From Microbacterium sp. Leaf151 (GTDB lineage: Bacteria; Actinomycetota; Actinomycetes; Actinomycetales; Microbacteriaceae), in assembly GCF_001424225.1 (NCBI RefSeq), contig NZ_LMOR01000003.1, positions 313,006 through 377,005 of the forward strand: 64,000 nt of DNA. The letters are read 5' to 3'. Made by a program: the position numbers and the translations under genes. The notes under the pieces are model-generated. The model searched no databases, was not told where the DNA came from, and was given only the letters and a program-made list of their open reading frames with translations. Position 1 is the first letter of the stretch; each line of letters opens with the position of its first letter. Below, piece after piece: positions 52,161 through 60,755 of the stretch.

Positions 52161-54434
52161 ATGTCCGACTCGATCCGCCCCACCCTCCGCCGATCGCGGC
52201 GCGCCGACGGCGCCGTGCGCGTCTCGCGCTGGCTCCGGATCGGCATCCCGAGCCTGCTCGTGCTGCTGTGGGTCATCGGAGGGTCGATCGGTGGGCCGTT
52301 CTTCGGAAAGGTCGACGAGGTCGCCACGAACGATCAGTCGTCGTTCCTGCCGCAGTCGGCCGACGCGACGCGGGTGAGCGAGCGGCTGACGGACTTCACC
52401 GGCGGCGACACCATTCCCGCCATCGTCGTGGCCGCCACCGCAGACGGCAGTGCCCTCGGCGACTCCCAGGTCGCGTCCCTTCAGACGCTGGCCACCGATA
52501 TCGCCGGCATCGACGGGGTGGCGGGAGACGCCTCACCGCCGGTCGTCTCCGACGACGGGCAGGCGGCGCAGATCTTCGTGCCCATCGACAGCTCCGGCGA
52601 GGTCCGTGAGGTGGTCGAACGGGTGCGGGAGGTGGTCGCCGACGACGTTCCCGGCGGTCTCGATGCCTGGGTCACCGGCCCCGCCGGCTTCACGGCCGAC
52701 CTCGTGAAGGGCTTCCTCGGCATCGACGGTCTTCTGCTGATCGTCGCGCTCGCGGCGGTGTTCGTCATCCTGGTCATCGTGTACCGCTCGCCGCTGCTGC
52801 CGATCCTCGTGCTGTTGACATCGGTGTTCGCACTGTGCGTCGCGCTGCTGACGGTGTGGTGGCTCGCCTTCGCCGGCATCGTCGTTCTGAACGGACAGGT
52901 GCAGGGCATCCTGTTCATCCTCGTCATCGGCGCCGCCACCGACTACGCCCTGCTCTACGTCGCGCGGTTCCGTGAGGCGATCGGGGCGGGCGAGCGTCGA
53001 TGGGATGCAACGGTGCGAGCGTGGAAGGGAGCAGTGGAGCCCATCCTCGCGTCGGGGGGAACGGTCATCGCGGGACTGCTCTGCTTGCTGCTGTCGGATC
53101 TCGCGACCAACCGCGCTCTCGGCCCGATCGCCTCGATCGGCATCGCGTTCGCCGTGCTCGCTGCCCTCACCTTCCTGCCCGCGCTGCTCGCGCTCTTCGG
53201 CCGTGCCGCTTTCTGGCCCTTCGCGCCGAAGCCCGGAGCCGCCGCGCTGCCCGCCGATCTCACCGCACCCGCGAAGGGTCTCTGGCCGCGCCAGGCGCGC
53301 TTCGTCGCGCGACGCGCGCGCCCGGTGTGGATCGTGTGCACGCTCGTGCTGCTGGCCGCGTGCGTCGGCGTCACGCAGTTGCGCGCCGACGGCGTTCCCG
53401 CCAGCGATCTGGTGCTCGGCGCTTCGGAGGCGCGCGATGGCCAGACCGCGCTCGCCGAGCACTTCCCGGGCGGTTCGGGCAGCCCGGCCTACGTGCTGGT
53501 GCCGGAGGACCGTGCCGCCGAGGCGGTCGCCGTGCTCGAGCGGACCTCGGGAATCGACAGTATCGGGATCCTCTCGTCCGATGCGCCCGGCGGCCAGGCG
53601 CCCGTCACGGCCGCCGGGGGCACTCTGCAGACCACGACGTTCGGTCCGCCCGGAACCCCCGCCCCCGCCCCGACCGTCTCCGACGGGGAGGTGCTGGTGG
53701 CGGCGACACTGGCCGACACCGCCGACTCGGCGGCCGCCGACGACACGGTGCGCGAACTGCGCGCGACCCTGACCGCCGAGCTCGGCGAGGACACCGCGAT
53801 CGTCGGCGGTGTGACGGCGACGGACATCGACTCGGTCGACACGTCGATCCGCGACCGCACGCTCATCATCCCGATCGTGCTCGTCGTCATCCTGCTCATC
53901 CTGATGGCACTGCTGCGCTCGGTCGTCGCGCCCCTCATCCTCATCGGCACGGTGATCGTGTCGTTCGGTGCGGCGCTCGGGGTGAGCGCGGTGGTGTTCG
54001 ACGGCGTCTTCGGCTTCGCCGGCGCCGACCCGTCGGTGCCGTTGTACGGGTTCGTCTTCCTCGTCGCCCTGGGCGTGGACTACAACATCTTCCTCATGTC
54101 GCGCGTGAGAGAGGAATCCGTCGTGCACGGCACACGGCCCGGCATCCTGCGCGGACTCGTCGCCACCGGCGGTGTCATCACCTCGGCAGGACTCGTGCTG
54201 GCCGCGACCTTCGCGGCCCTCGGCGTCATCCCGATCCTGTTCCTCGCGCAGATCGCCTTCATCGTGGCCTTCGGAGTGCTGCTCGACACCTTCGTCGTGC
54301 GCTCCCTGCTGGTGCCGGCGCTGGCCTACGACCTCGGCCGGCGGATCTGGTGGCCGTCGAAGCTGGGCCGGAGGGATGCCGACGCGGCCGACCGCGACGT
54401 CCCCGGGCGGGGCGTGACCGGACGGCGCGCGTAG
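52161..54434 (+). CDS. MMPL/RND-family membrane transporter
   Basis: 757 aa with about twelve membrane helices in two blocks of six. Each block follows a large external loop (residues about 50-180 and 420-560), the RND duplication. Conserved MMPL pieces: GAATDYALLYVARFREAI in block one and ALGVDYNIFLMSRVREE in block two, the pairs of charged residues that form the proton path. The family exports lipids, siderophores or drugs. It is leaderless by TAAGCT at 52149-52154, with an operator palindrome over that box, so it is likely repressed by a TetR- or MarR-type protein encoded elsewhere. Substrate unknown. Confidence 0.88.
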   Translation: MSDSIRPTLRRSRRADGAVRVSRWLRIGIPSLLVLLWVIGGSIGGPFFGKVDEVATNDQSSFLPQSADATRVSERLTDFTGGDTIPAIVVAATADGSALGDSQVASLQTLATDIAGIDGVAGDASPPVVSDDGQAAQIFVPIDSSGEVREVVERVREVVADDVPGGLDAWVTGPAGFTADLVKGFLGIDGLLLIVALAAVFVILVIVYRSPLLPILVLLTSVFALCVALLTVWWLAFAGIVVLNGQVQGILFILVIGAATDYALLYVARFREAIGAGERRWDATVRAWKGAVEPILASGGTVIAGLLCLLLSDLATNRALGPIASIGIAFAVLAALTFLPALLALFGRAAFWPFAPKPGAAALPADLTAPAKGLWPRQARFVARRARPVWIVCTLVLLAACVGVTQLRADGVPASDLVLGASEARDGQTALAEHFPGGSGSPAYVLVPEDRAAEAVAVLERTSGIDSIGILSSDAPGGQAPVTAAGGTLQTTTFGPPGTPAPAPTVSDGEVLVAATLADTADSAAADDTVRELRATLTAELGEDTAIVGGVTATDIDSVDTSIRDRTLIIPIVLVVILLILMALLRSVVAPLILIGTVIVSFGAALGVSAVVFDGVFGFAGADPSVPLYGFVFLVALGVDYNIFLMSRVREESVVHGTRPGILRGLVATGGVITSAGLVLAATFAALGVIPILFLAQIAFIVAFGVLLDTFVVRSLLVPALAYDLGRRIWWPSKLGRRDADAADRDVPGRGVTGRRA

Positions 54435-54437
54435 GCT
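54432..54437 (+). promoter_or_regulatory. -10 box TAGGCT, leaderless start of pncA
   Basis: TAGGCT directly overlaps the last codons of the MMPL gene; 6 nt later is the ATG at 54444. Confidence 0.6.
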
Positions 54438-54443
54438 CGACGC

Positions 54444-55022
54444 ATGACCCGTGCCCTGTTCATCGTCGACGTGCAGAACGATTTCACCGAGCGCGGCGCC
54501 CTCGGGGTCGAGGGAGGCGACGCGGTGGCCGAGCGCATCTCGCGCTACCTCGACGCCCACGCCGTCGAGTACGCGCTCGTCGTCGCCTCGCGCGACTGGC
54601 ACAACGGCGACGACGACAACGGCGGGCACTTCTCGGCCGAGCCCGATTTCGTCGACACGTGGCCGGTGCACTGCGTCGGCGGCACGTACGGCGCCGCGTA
54701 CGACGACGTGTTCGACACCACGCGCGTCACCCACCACCTCAAGAAGGGGCAGGGCAAGCCCGCCTACTCGCTCTTCGAGGGCGTGTCGGACGACGGCGAG
54801 ACCGCGGCGGAGATCCTCGACGCCCATGGCATCCGTGACATCGACGTCGTCGGTATCGCCACCGATTACTGCGTGCGGGCGTCGGCTCTCGACGCGCTGG
54901 CGGCCGGACGCCGCGTGCGCGTGCTCACCGATCTCGTCGCGGGCGTCCATGCCGAATCGAGTGACGCTGCACTGGCCGAGATCGCCGCCGCAGGAGCACA
55001 ACTGGCCGTGTCCGAGGGCTGA
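54444..55022 (+). CDS. pncA: Nicotinamidase
   Basis: 192 aa, isochorismatase fold. It converts nicotinamide to nicotinate in NAD salvage. Catalytic Asp9 in FIVDVQNDF; metal ligands Asp and His in SRDWHNGDD and the following His of GGHFS; catalytic Lys in LKKGQGKPAYS; nucleophile Cys in IATDYCVRASALDA. Length and motifs fit PncA well. The same family hydrolyses pyrazinamide. It is 9 nt downstream of the MMPL gene but has its own TAGGCT box. It is convergent with the kinase gene, with only 7 nt between the two stops. Confidence 0.92.
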   Translation: MTRALFIVDVQNDFTERGALGVEGGDAVAERISRYLDAHAVEYALVVASRDWHNGDDDNGGHFSAEPDFVDTWPVHCVGGTYGAAYDDVFDTTRVTHHLKKGQGKPAYSLFEGVSDDGETAAEILDAHGIRDIDVVGIATDYCVRASALDALAAGRRVRVLTDLVAGVHAESSDAALAEIAAAGAQLAVSEG

Positions 55023-55029
55023 ACTCCGG

Positions 55030-56124
55030 TCAGCACGACAGCGAGTCGTCGGTGCGGGGGATCGTGATCGTCACGGTCGTCCCCTCGCCCGGAACGCTGG
55101 TGATGCGCAGGATGCCACCGTGCTCGCCGACGATGCGCTGCGCGTTCGTCAGCCCGCTTCCGTGACCGTCGTCCTCCGCATCGACGGATCGTCCGCGGCG
55201 GCTCCCCTGCATGATGGTGACCAGATCGTCGGCGTGGATGCCGCGGCCGCGATCGTGCACGCGCACGGCGGCGCCCTCGTCGGTTTCGTAAGCGTCGACG
55301 TCGATGACGTCGTCGGAGTATTTGGCGGCGTTCTCGAGCACGTGCGCGACGGCGTTGCGCAGTCCCCGCACGTCGGCGCAGACGGGTACGGCATCCATCT
55401 GTCCGAACACGACGCGGCCGTGGGTGTCACCGGGAAGCACGATCGAGACCGCGTCGCGCGCGACCACGGCGAAGGTCTCGCTCCGCCGGCCCTGCCGTGC
55501 GTGGGCGTCGGCGACGCCCCCGAGCGTCTCGGCCACCGCGAGGATGCGATCGGCGGCCTCCGCCGCGAGCCGCAGCACGCGATGGTCGGAACCCAGTTCT
55601 TCGCCGAGCAGCGCCAGGTGTTCATGCAGCGCCGTCGCGGGGGAGAGCAGATCATGGGCGACGGCACGCCGGGCGGCGGCGCGGTCGTCGGACGCCCGCT
55701 TCTCGCTCGTGAGGTCGCGCACGATCTTCACGAACCCCAGTACCTGGCCCCGGTCGTTGCGGATCGCCGAGATGGTCACACGCGCCCAGAACTCGCTGCC
55801 GTCGTTGCGGACACGCCAGCCCGTGTCCTCGACGTGCCCGTCACGCTGAGCGGCGGCGAGCAGCTGGTCGGGCACACCGCGGCGACGGGCGTCCTCGCGG
55901 TAGAACTGCGAGAAGTGGCATCCGATGATCTGCTCTTCGGTGTAGCCCTTGATGCGTTCGGCGCCCAGGTTCCATCCGCGCACGAACCCGCCGCTGTCGA
56001 GCTTGACGATCGCGAACAGGTCGACTTGCTCGTCCCAATCGCGTGGGATCGATCGACGAATGCTGGTCAGCGCGTGCGGGGCGGGGACGGTTGAACCGGG
56101 CTCTCCGCCGGGCACGGCGCTCAC
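55030..56124 (-). CDS. Cytosolic PAS-domain sensor histidine kinase (orphan)
   Basis: 364 aa without membrane segments. The PAS domain at about 28-140 has FAIVKLDSGGFVRGWNLGAERIKGYTEEQIIG, typical of redox or light/heme/flavin PAS sensors. A short dimerisation domain follows with phospho-acceptor His157 in AVAHDLLSPATALHEH. The ATPase domain has N box AHVLENAAKYSDD, G1 DRGRGIHADDL and G2 GHGSGLTNAQRIVGEHGG. No response regulator gene is adjacent, so its partner is unknown. The GTG start at 56124 gives this protein; alternatives downstream would cut the PAS lead only. Confidence 0.85.
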   Translation of the reverse strand: MSAVPGGEPGSTVPAPHALTSIRRSIPRDWDEQVDLFAIVKLDSGGFVRGWNLGAERIKGYTEEQIIGCHFSQFYREDARRRGVPDQLLAAAQRDGHVEDTGWRVRNDGSEFWARVTISAIRNDRGQVLGFVKIVRDLTSEKRASDDRAAARRAVAHDLLSPATALHEHLALLGEELGSDHRVLRLAAEAADRILAVAETLGGVADAHARQGRRSETFAVVARDAVSIVLPGDTHGRVVFGQMDAVPVCADVRGLRNAVAHVLENAAKYSDDVIDVDAYETDEGAAVRVHDRGRGIHADDLVTIMQGSRRGRSVDAEDDGHGSGLTNAQRIVGEHGGILRITSVPGEGTTVTITIPRTDDSLSC

Positions 56125-56238
56125 GCGGGCACACCGCCGGTCAGGAGAGTGCGTACGGAAGGCATACAGCGATCATGCCCGAGTGCCCGCTTCGTCCGAC
56201 AGCGATTGACACCGTGACGCCGGTGCCCGTCTGCTCCG

Positions 56239-57828
56239 TTACGACGAGACGGTGACCAGCGTGCGTTGCCAGCCGCTCGATCCGTCAGGGGCGATCGGGG
56301 CCTGGTCCTGGATCTGCAGGTTGCCCTGCTTGTCGGTCGCGCGCACCGCGATGTAGTGCGATCCGGGGTCGGCGTTCCAGTCCAGCTTCCACTGCACCCA
56401 CGACTGGTCGTTGATGGGGGTGGACAGCTGCGTCTCCTGCCAGTCGCCGTCGTCGATGCTGACCTCGACCTTCGCCACACCCACGGGCTGTGCCCAGGCC
56501 ATGCCGGCGATGACGATCGCACCGGCGGTGACGGGCGCACCGATCTTGGGGGTGTCCACGCGCGAGGACATCTTGATGGGCGCCTCGGCCGAGTACCCGC
56601 GCGGAGTCCAATACGCCTCGTCACGATCGAAGCGCGTCACGGTGAGTCTGGTGACCCACTTCGTCGCCGACACGTACCCGTACAGGCCCGGAACGACCAT
56701 GCGCACGGGGAAGCCGTGTTCGAACGGCAGCGGGTCGCCGTTCATCGCGACCGCGAAGATGGCGTCCAGGTTGTCGTCGGTCAGTGACGAGAGGGGGGTG
56801 GATGCCGTGTACCCGTCCACGCTCTCCGACAGCACCATGTCGGCGTCGGCCTGCACGCCCGCCATGCGCAGGACGTCACGGATGGGCACGCCGGTCCAGA
56901 TGGCGTTCCCGACGAGACCGCCGCCGACCTCGTTCGAGACGCACGTGAGGGTCACGCCGTACTCGTCGAGGCCCATTCCCACCAGCTGGTCGAAGCTCAG
57001 CTCGATCGGGGTGTCGACCATGCCGTCGATCGACAGACTCCACGTGGTGGGGTCGACATTGGGCACGGTCAGCGCGGTGTCGACGCGGTAGAAGTCGTCG
57101 TTGGGGGTGATGATCGGCGTGAGGCCGTCGATCTGCCAGCTCGCCCCGTCGGGAACCGCGACGGTGGAGCGAGCCGCGGGGAGCCGTAGCGCATCGCGTG
57201 CCGCGGCCACCGACGAGGTGGTGGCGTTGAGGATGCGCGAACCGACGCCGACGATGACGGCGCCGACGGTCGAGATGCCGGTGAAGAGCAGGAACTGGCG
57301 GCGGTTCGTGCCGGCGGTCCGCGCGTCGCTCTCGCGGGCCGCCGTGACCCACCGCTTCAGGCGCGTGACGGAGAAGACGAGGACGAAGATCCCGGCGACC
57401 GTACCGAGCACCGGGGGCAGCCACGCGAGGGCTCCGGCTCCGGTGCGGGTGATGATGGCGGCGGTGGCGAGCGCTCCGCCGATGCCGATCAGCACCGCGC
57501 CGACCGGGCGGAAGCGGTACTGCACGATCCCGGCCACGGCTGCGGCGACGGCCGCACCCACGCCGACGCCCGCGAGGAGGGCGATCTTGTCGGTCTCGCC
57601 GAACAGTGTGATCGCGAGCTCTTTCAGTGGGCGCGGCACGATGTCAACGATGAACGAACCGACAGCGAGCACCGGGCTGGCCGAGCGGGCGACGAGGGCG
57701 GCGAACAGCTCCGCGACCGCCAGGAGGACGGCGGCGGATGCGATGCCGGCGAGAGCTGCCCAGATCCACGCGTGCGGGCGGCGCACTCTGGTCACGTCGT
57801 CGGTGCGAGCCGCGGTGTCGGTGGTCAT
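56239..57828 (-). CDS. Membrane-anchored sulfite-oxidase-family molybdopterin protein
   Basis: 529 aa. Several N-terminal membrane helices (about 15-175), then the conserved oxidoreductase molybdopterin domain (about 235-395) with the Mo ligand Cys in TCVSNEVGGGLVGNA, and a C-terminal Mo-co dimerisation domain (about 410-515) with AWAQPVGVAKVEVSIDDG. The segment RRQFLLFTGISTVGAVIVGVG is a membrane helix that links the membrane part and the external catalytic part. The ATG at 57828 has GAGG 5 nt upstream. Substrate (sulfite, methionine sulfoxide or other) is not clear. No cytochrome partner gene is adjacent. Confidence 0.86.
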   Translation of the reverse strand: MTTDTAARTDDVTRVRRPHAWIWAALAGIASAAVLLAVAELFAALVARSASPVLAVGSFIVDIVPRPLKELAITLFGETDKIALLAGVGVGAAVAAAVAGIVQYRFRPVGAVLIGIGGALATAAIITRTGAGALAWLPPVLGTVAGIFVLVFSVTRLKRWVTAARESDARTAGTNRRQFLLFTGISTVGAVIVGVGSRILNATTSSVAAARDALRLPAARSTVAVPDGASWQIDGLTPIITPNDDFYRVDTALTVPNVDPTTWSLSIDGMVDTPIELSFDQLVGMGLDEYGVTLTCVSNEVGGGLVGNAIWTGVPIRDVLRMAGVQADADMVLSESVDGYTASTPLSSLTDDNLDAIFAVAMNGDPLPFEHGFPVRMVVPGLYGYVSATKWVTRLTVTRFDRDEAYWTPRGYSAEAPIKMSSRVDTPKIGAPVTAGAIVIAGMAWAQPVGVAKVEVSIDDGDWQETQLSTPINDQSWVQWKLDWNADPGSHYIAVRATDKQGNLQIQDQAPIAPDGSSGWQRTLVTVSS

Positions 57829-57957
57829 TTCATCCTCGTTCCCGGGTGCCACGCACGCGCGACCCCGCCTCGTATCTTGTTCGGAGCGGAGGGGTGATCG
57901 GATGCCGTGCCCGCGGCCCGCGCTTCGCTCGCTCGCGCTGTCGTCGGCGTGGCGGGG

Positions 57958-58899
57958 TCAGCGCCGGCGGTCGGCGGCCGGGGGCCGCGCCGCGCCGGCC
58001 GGGGTCAGCGCGAACGCCACGACCCCCGACACGATCAGCACGAGCGCGACGGCGAGTCCGACCGTGAGCGGCTCGTCGAGGAGGGGGACGGCGACCACCG
58101 CGGTGAGGACGGGACTGAGGGCGCCGGCTGCGGCGGTGATGCTGCTTCCGAGGTTCTTCACCGCCACGACGTAGCACGCGGTCGACAGCATCCCGGTGCC
58201 CACGCCCTGCACGAGGGCGTACGCCCCCCACGCGGGCACGTCGACGGTGCCGCTGAACAGCTGAGACGGCAGTGCTCCCGCCGCGGCGAGCACGAGTGCC
58301 GCGATGAGAGAGGTGAGGGAGACGAGGGCGATGACCCCGAGCGGATCGAGTCGCGTGCGCGACAGCCCGATCGTGTACGCCGCCCAGACCAATCCCGCCG
58401 CCATCAGCACGGCGATCCCACCCTCACCGGCGGGGCCGCCGGTGAGGGTGGCGCTCACGGCGACGCCGGCGACGATGGCTCCGAGGGCGATAAGACGGCG
58501 GCGGGGGATCGGTGAACGGAACGCGAGGAAGAGCAGCACCGTGACGAACAGGGGCACGGTGCCGGGCACGAGCAGGCCGGTCAGCGCCGCGGAGGTCAGG
58601 TGCGCCCCCCACGCGAAGAGCAGGAAATGGGGAAGTCCCGCGAGCAGCACCAGTGCGATGACGCTCGCGTGCTCGCCGCGCAGGTGCCGCAACGTCCGGG
58701 GGATCCAGGGCGCGAGGGCGATCGCGGGCACCCCGAAGCGCATGATCGCGGCATCCCCCATGCTCATCCCGGTCGTCTCGAGCGCGCGGGTCGACAACGC
58801 GAACGACGACCACAGGCAGACGACGGCGGCGAGGGCGGCGACACCGACCATCGTCCGCCGCGACAACGCGGAGGGGCTCGGGAAGGCGAACGTCGTCAC
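57958..58899 (-). CDS. EamA/DMT-family transporter
   Basis: 313 aa with ten membrane helices in two EamA repeats (about 10-140 and 150-300), for example VVCLWSSFALSTRA in helix one and GALSPVLTAVVAVPLLDEPLT in helix nine, a strong family signature. Probably exports an amino acid or metabolite. The GTG at 58899 is chosen since TACGCT lies 6 nt upstream on this strand, which makes it leaderless; an ATG ten codons earlier precedes that point. It is divergent from an Lrp-family regulator 80 bp away, the classical arrangement of an Lrp-controlled amino acid exporter. Confidence 0.87.
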   Translation of the reverse strand: MTTFAFPSPSALSRRTMVGVAALAAVVCLWSSFALSTRALETTGMSMGDAAIMRFGVPAIALAPWIPRTLRHLRGEHASVIALVLLAGLPHFLLFAWGAHLTSAALTGLLVPGTVPLFVTVLLFLAFRSPIPRRRLIALGAIVAGVAVSATLTGGPAGEGGIAVLMAAGLVWAAYTIGLSRTRLDPLGVIALVSLTSLIAALVLAAAGALPSQLFSGTVDVPAWGAYALVQGVGTGMLSTACYVVAVKNLGSSITAAAGALSPVLTAVVAVPLLDEPLTVGLAVALVLIVSGVVAFALTPAGAARPPAADRRR

Positions 58900-58905
58900 C
58901 CTGTG

Positions 58906-58911
58906 AGCGTA
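58906..58911 (-). promoter_or_regulatory. -10 box TACGCT, leaderless start of the EamA gene
   Basis: On the minus strand TACGCT is followed by 6 nt and the GTG at 58899. Confidence 0.55.
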
Positions 58912-58965
58912 GGAAAAGCGGGGCGGCACACGATTGCGGATATTGCTTCTAAGCCGCTCAGATTG

Positions 58966-58976
58966 GCAGAATCTGC
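58966..58976. promoter_or_regulatory. GCAGA-A-TCTGC palindrome at the lrp start
   Basis: It sits 3 nt before the lrp ATG at 58980 and includes CAGAAT (58967-58972), which is 7 nt upstream of that ATG and may be a weak leaderless -10 box. A candidate autoregulation site in the 80-bp space shared with the EamA gene. Confidence 0.4.
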
Positions 58977-58979
58977 TTT

Positions 58980-59468
58980 ATGGGCGGCCTAGACGCGATC
59001 GATCTACTCATCCTCACCGAGTTGCAACGCGACGGCCGTCTGACCAATCAGGAGCTCGCCGATCGCGTCGGGCTTTCGCCATCGCCATGCCTGCGCCGCG
59101 TTCGGCGTCTCGAAGATACGGGCGTGATCTCCGGGTACCGCGCGGTGGTCTCGCCGAAGGCCGTCGACCTCGAGATCACGGCCTTCGTGCGGCTGCGTCT
59201 GGCCTCGCACGAGGGCTCGACCGTCGACGCGGTGGAGGAGCGGTTGCGCGCCATCCCGTGGATCGTCGAAGCGCATCTGCTCGCCGGCGACTGGGACTAC
59301 CTCGTGCGCGTGGTGACCCCCAGTTTCGAGGAGTACGAGCGTCTCCTACGCGAGCACCTCCGGGCTATCCCCGCACTGTCGTCGATCGACACGACCTTCG
59401 CCTTCGGGGTGACCAAACCCCTGACGCCACTGCCCGTCCACCGCGACGGCGCGAATCGCGTGCCCTGA
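58980..59468 (+). CDS. Lrp/AsnC-family transcriptional regulator
   Basis: 162 aa. N-terminal AsnC-type helix-turn-helix (LDAIDLLILTELQRDGRLTN...RVGLSPSPCLRRVRRLEDTGVISGY, about 4-55) and C-terminal RAM/ACT-like domain (about 65-145) with LLAGDWDYLVRVV, the effector-binding signature. It likely forms octamers and binds an amino acid. The divergent EamA exporter is the likely target: lysine or branched-chain or other amino acid export is plausible but the ligand is unknown. Confidence 0.92.
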   Translation: MGGLDAIDLLILTELQRDGRLTNQELADRVGLSPSPCLRRVRRLEDTGVISGYRAVVSPKAVDLEITAFVRLRLASHEGSTVDAVEERLRAIPWIVEAHLLAGDWDYLVRVVTPSFEEYERLLREHLRAIPALSSIDTTFAFGVTKPLTPLPVHRDGANRVP

Positions 59469-59561
59469 CGCCTCATCGCGACGCGGTCGACTGAAGCGAC
59501 CGGCATGCTCCTCCTCATCGGGCGGGATGGCCACGACGATCCCGGCCATCGCGGCCCGCCC

Positions 59562-60398
59562 TCATTGGGGAAGGAACGTGACCGGCAGTCCGGCGATGGG
59601 CAGAGTCGAGCGGGCGATCGCGGCCTCGACGGCCGCGTGATGCCGTTCGGGCGCGGTGACCTGCACCTTCTCGACGCCGTCGATGGGCGTTCCGCCCGCG
59701 GGGGAGAAGAAGGACGTGACGTCGTGGTCGTCGATGAGACGGGTCAGCAGCTGCTCGAAAGCCGGCCCTTCTCCGGGCCCGACCGCGACGCTCAGACGCG
59801 ACCCCGCCACCTCGATGGCCCCGGCGGGGGGCAGACCGGCCGCGTCGCGCACTGTTTCCGCGCGCGATACCAGCGGGATCAGGTCTTCGAAGGCGTCGTC
59901 GAGCGAGTACAGCGTGAACATCCCGTTCTCCATCACGGCCGCCTGCACCTGCGCCCCCGGAGCTGAGCGGTCGATCTCCGCGACCGCGGAAAGGGGGTCG
60001 AAGCCGACATCGAGGCAGCCGCGCCCCGCGTCGGAGAAGAGTGATATGCGCGTCCAAGCCACCGTGTCCACTTCGACGGCCCACGACACGGGGTCGGGGT
60101 AGGTGCTGGCACAGGCGAGGGCGAGCAGGTCGGGCAGTGCATCGGCGCGAACCTTCAGCAAGACCGCCGACGACGGATCCGAAAAGGTGGGCGCCTCCAC
60201 CCATCGTTCGCTGTGAGCGACATCGACGCCCTCGACCGCCGCGATCTCCGTGCGAAGGGCGTCGAACTCCGCGCTCGGTCGATCGAAATGGGTCTCATCG
60301 ACCGCCCAGCCGATGAGGACCACCCCCGCCCCTCCCAGGGTGATGACACCGGCCACCACCGCGCCGATGCCGATCCGTGCCCCCAGCGACCTCGGCAT
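59562..60398 (-). CDS. Hypothetical protein with one N-terminal membrane helix
   Basis: 278 aa. Residues about 8-33 (ARIGIGAVVAGVITLGGAGVVLIGW) form a signal anchor; the rest is soluble and acidic, probably outside the cytoplasm. Two cysteines (ALACAST and GRGCLDV) may pair. The pattern of alternating short strands and helices with DALRTEIAAVEGVDVAHSERWV suggests a two-repeat alpha/beta fold, but I do not recognise the family. There is no operon partner: it ends near the convergent lrp gene and begins 73 bp from a small minus-strand gene. It is a real gene by codon use, with GC-rich third positions. Confidence 0.6.
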   Translation of the reverse strand: MPRSLGARIGIGAVVAGVITLGGAGVVLIGWAVDETHFDRPSAEFDALRTEIAAVEGVDVAHSERWVEAPTFSDPSSAVLLKVRADALPDLLALACASTYPDPVSWAVEVDTVAWTRISLFSDAGRGCLDVGFDPLSAVAEIDRSAPGAQVQAAVMENGMFTLYSLDDAFEDLIPLVSRAETVRDAAGLPPAGAIEVAGSRLSVAVGPGEGPAFEQLLTRLIDDHDVTSFFSPAGGTPIDGVEKVQVTAPERHHAAVEAAIARSTLPIAGLPVTFLPQ

Positions 60399-60470
60399 CC
60401 GTGGCTCCCCTCGCGTTCCGGTGGCCTCAGGTTACGAGACCGTGGTGAACGCGAGGGGAACACCGCCCGG

Positions 60471-60656
60471 TCAGCGCGCGCGACGCTGCTTGGCGAGCTT
60501 GGTCACCACCCGGCGCCGCACCTTCTGCACCTTCGGGTCGTTCCACACCCGATACGCGACGGTGCCCGCGGCGACCGCACGCCCGATCGCCGTGCGTGCC
60601 AGCACCGCCCCGGCCAGTCCTACCGCTCCGGTTCCGATCCATCGTCCGACACCCAT
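60471..60656 (-). CDS. Small hypothetical protein, hydrophobic start and basic tail
   Basis: 61 aa. The ATG at 60656 has AGGAGG about 5 nt upstream, which decides the start; the frame is open further up. Residues about 4-28 are moderately hydrophobic (GRWIGTGAVGLAGAVLARTA), followed by VWNDPKVQKVRRRVVTKLAKQRRAR, a very basic helix. It could be a small membrane-associated protein. No family recognised. Confidence 0.55.
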   Translation of the reverse strand: MGVGRWIGTGAVGLAGAVLARTAIGRAVAAGTVAYRVWNDPKVQKVRRRVVTKLAKQRRAR

Positions 60657-60755
60657 GGCGCCTCCTTCTGTCGCGTCTGGAGACTCCAGCAGACAGGATC
60701 GGACGACGGACGCCGCCACGCTTGCGCCTGGCGTTCGCGTGTGCTGTGCCGGGAC

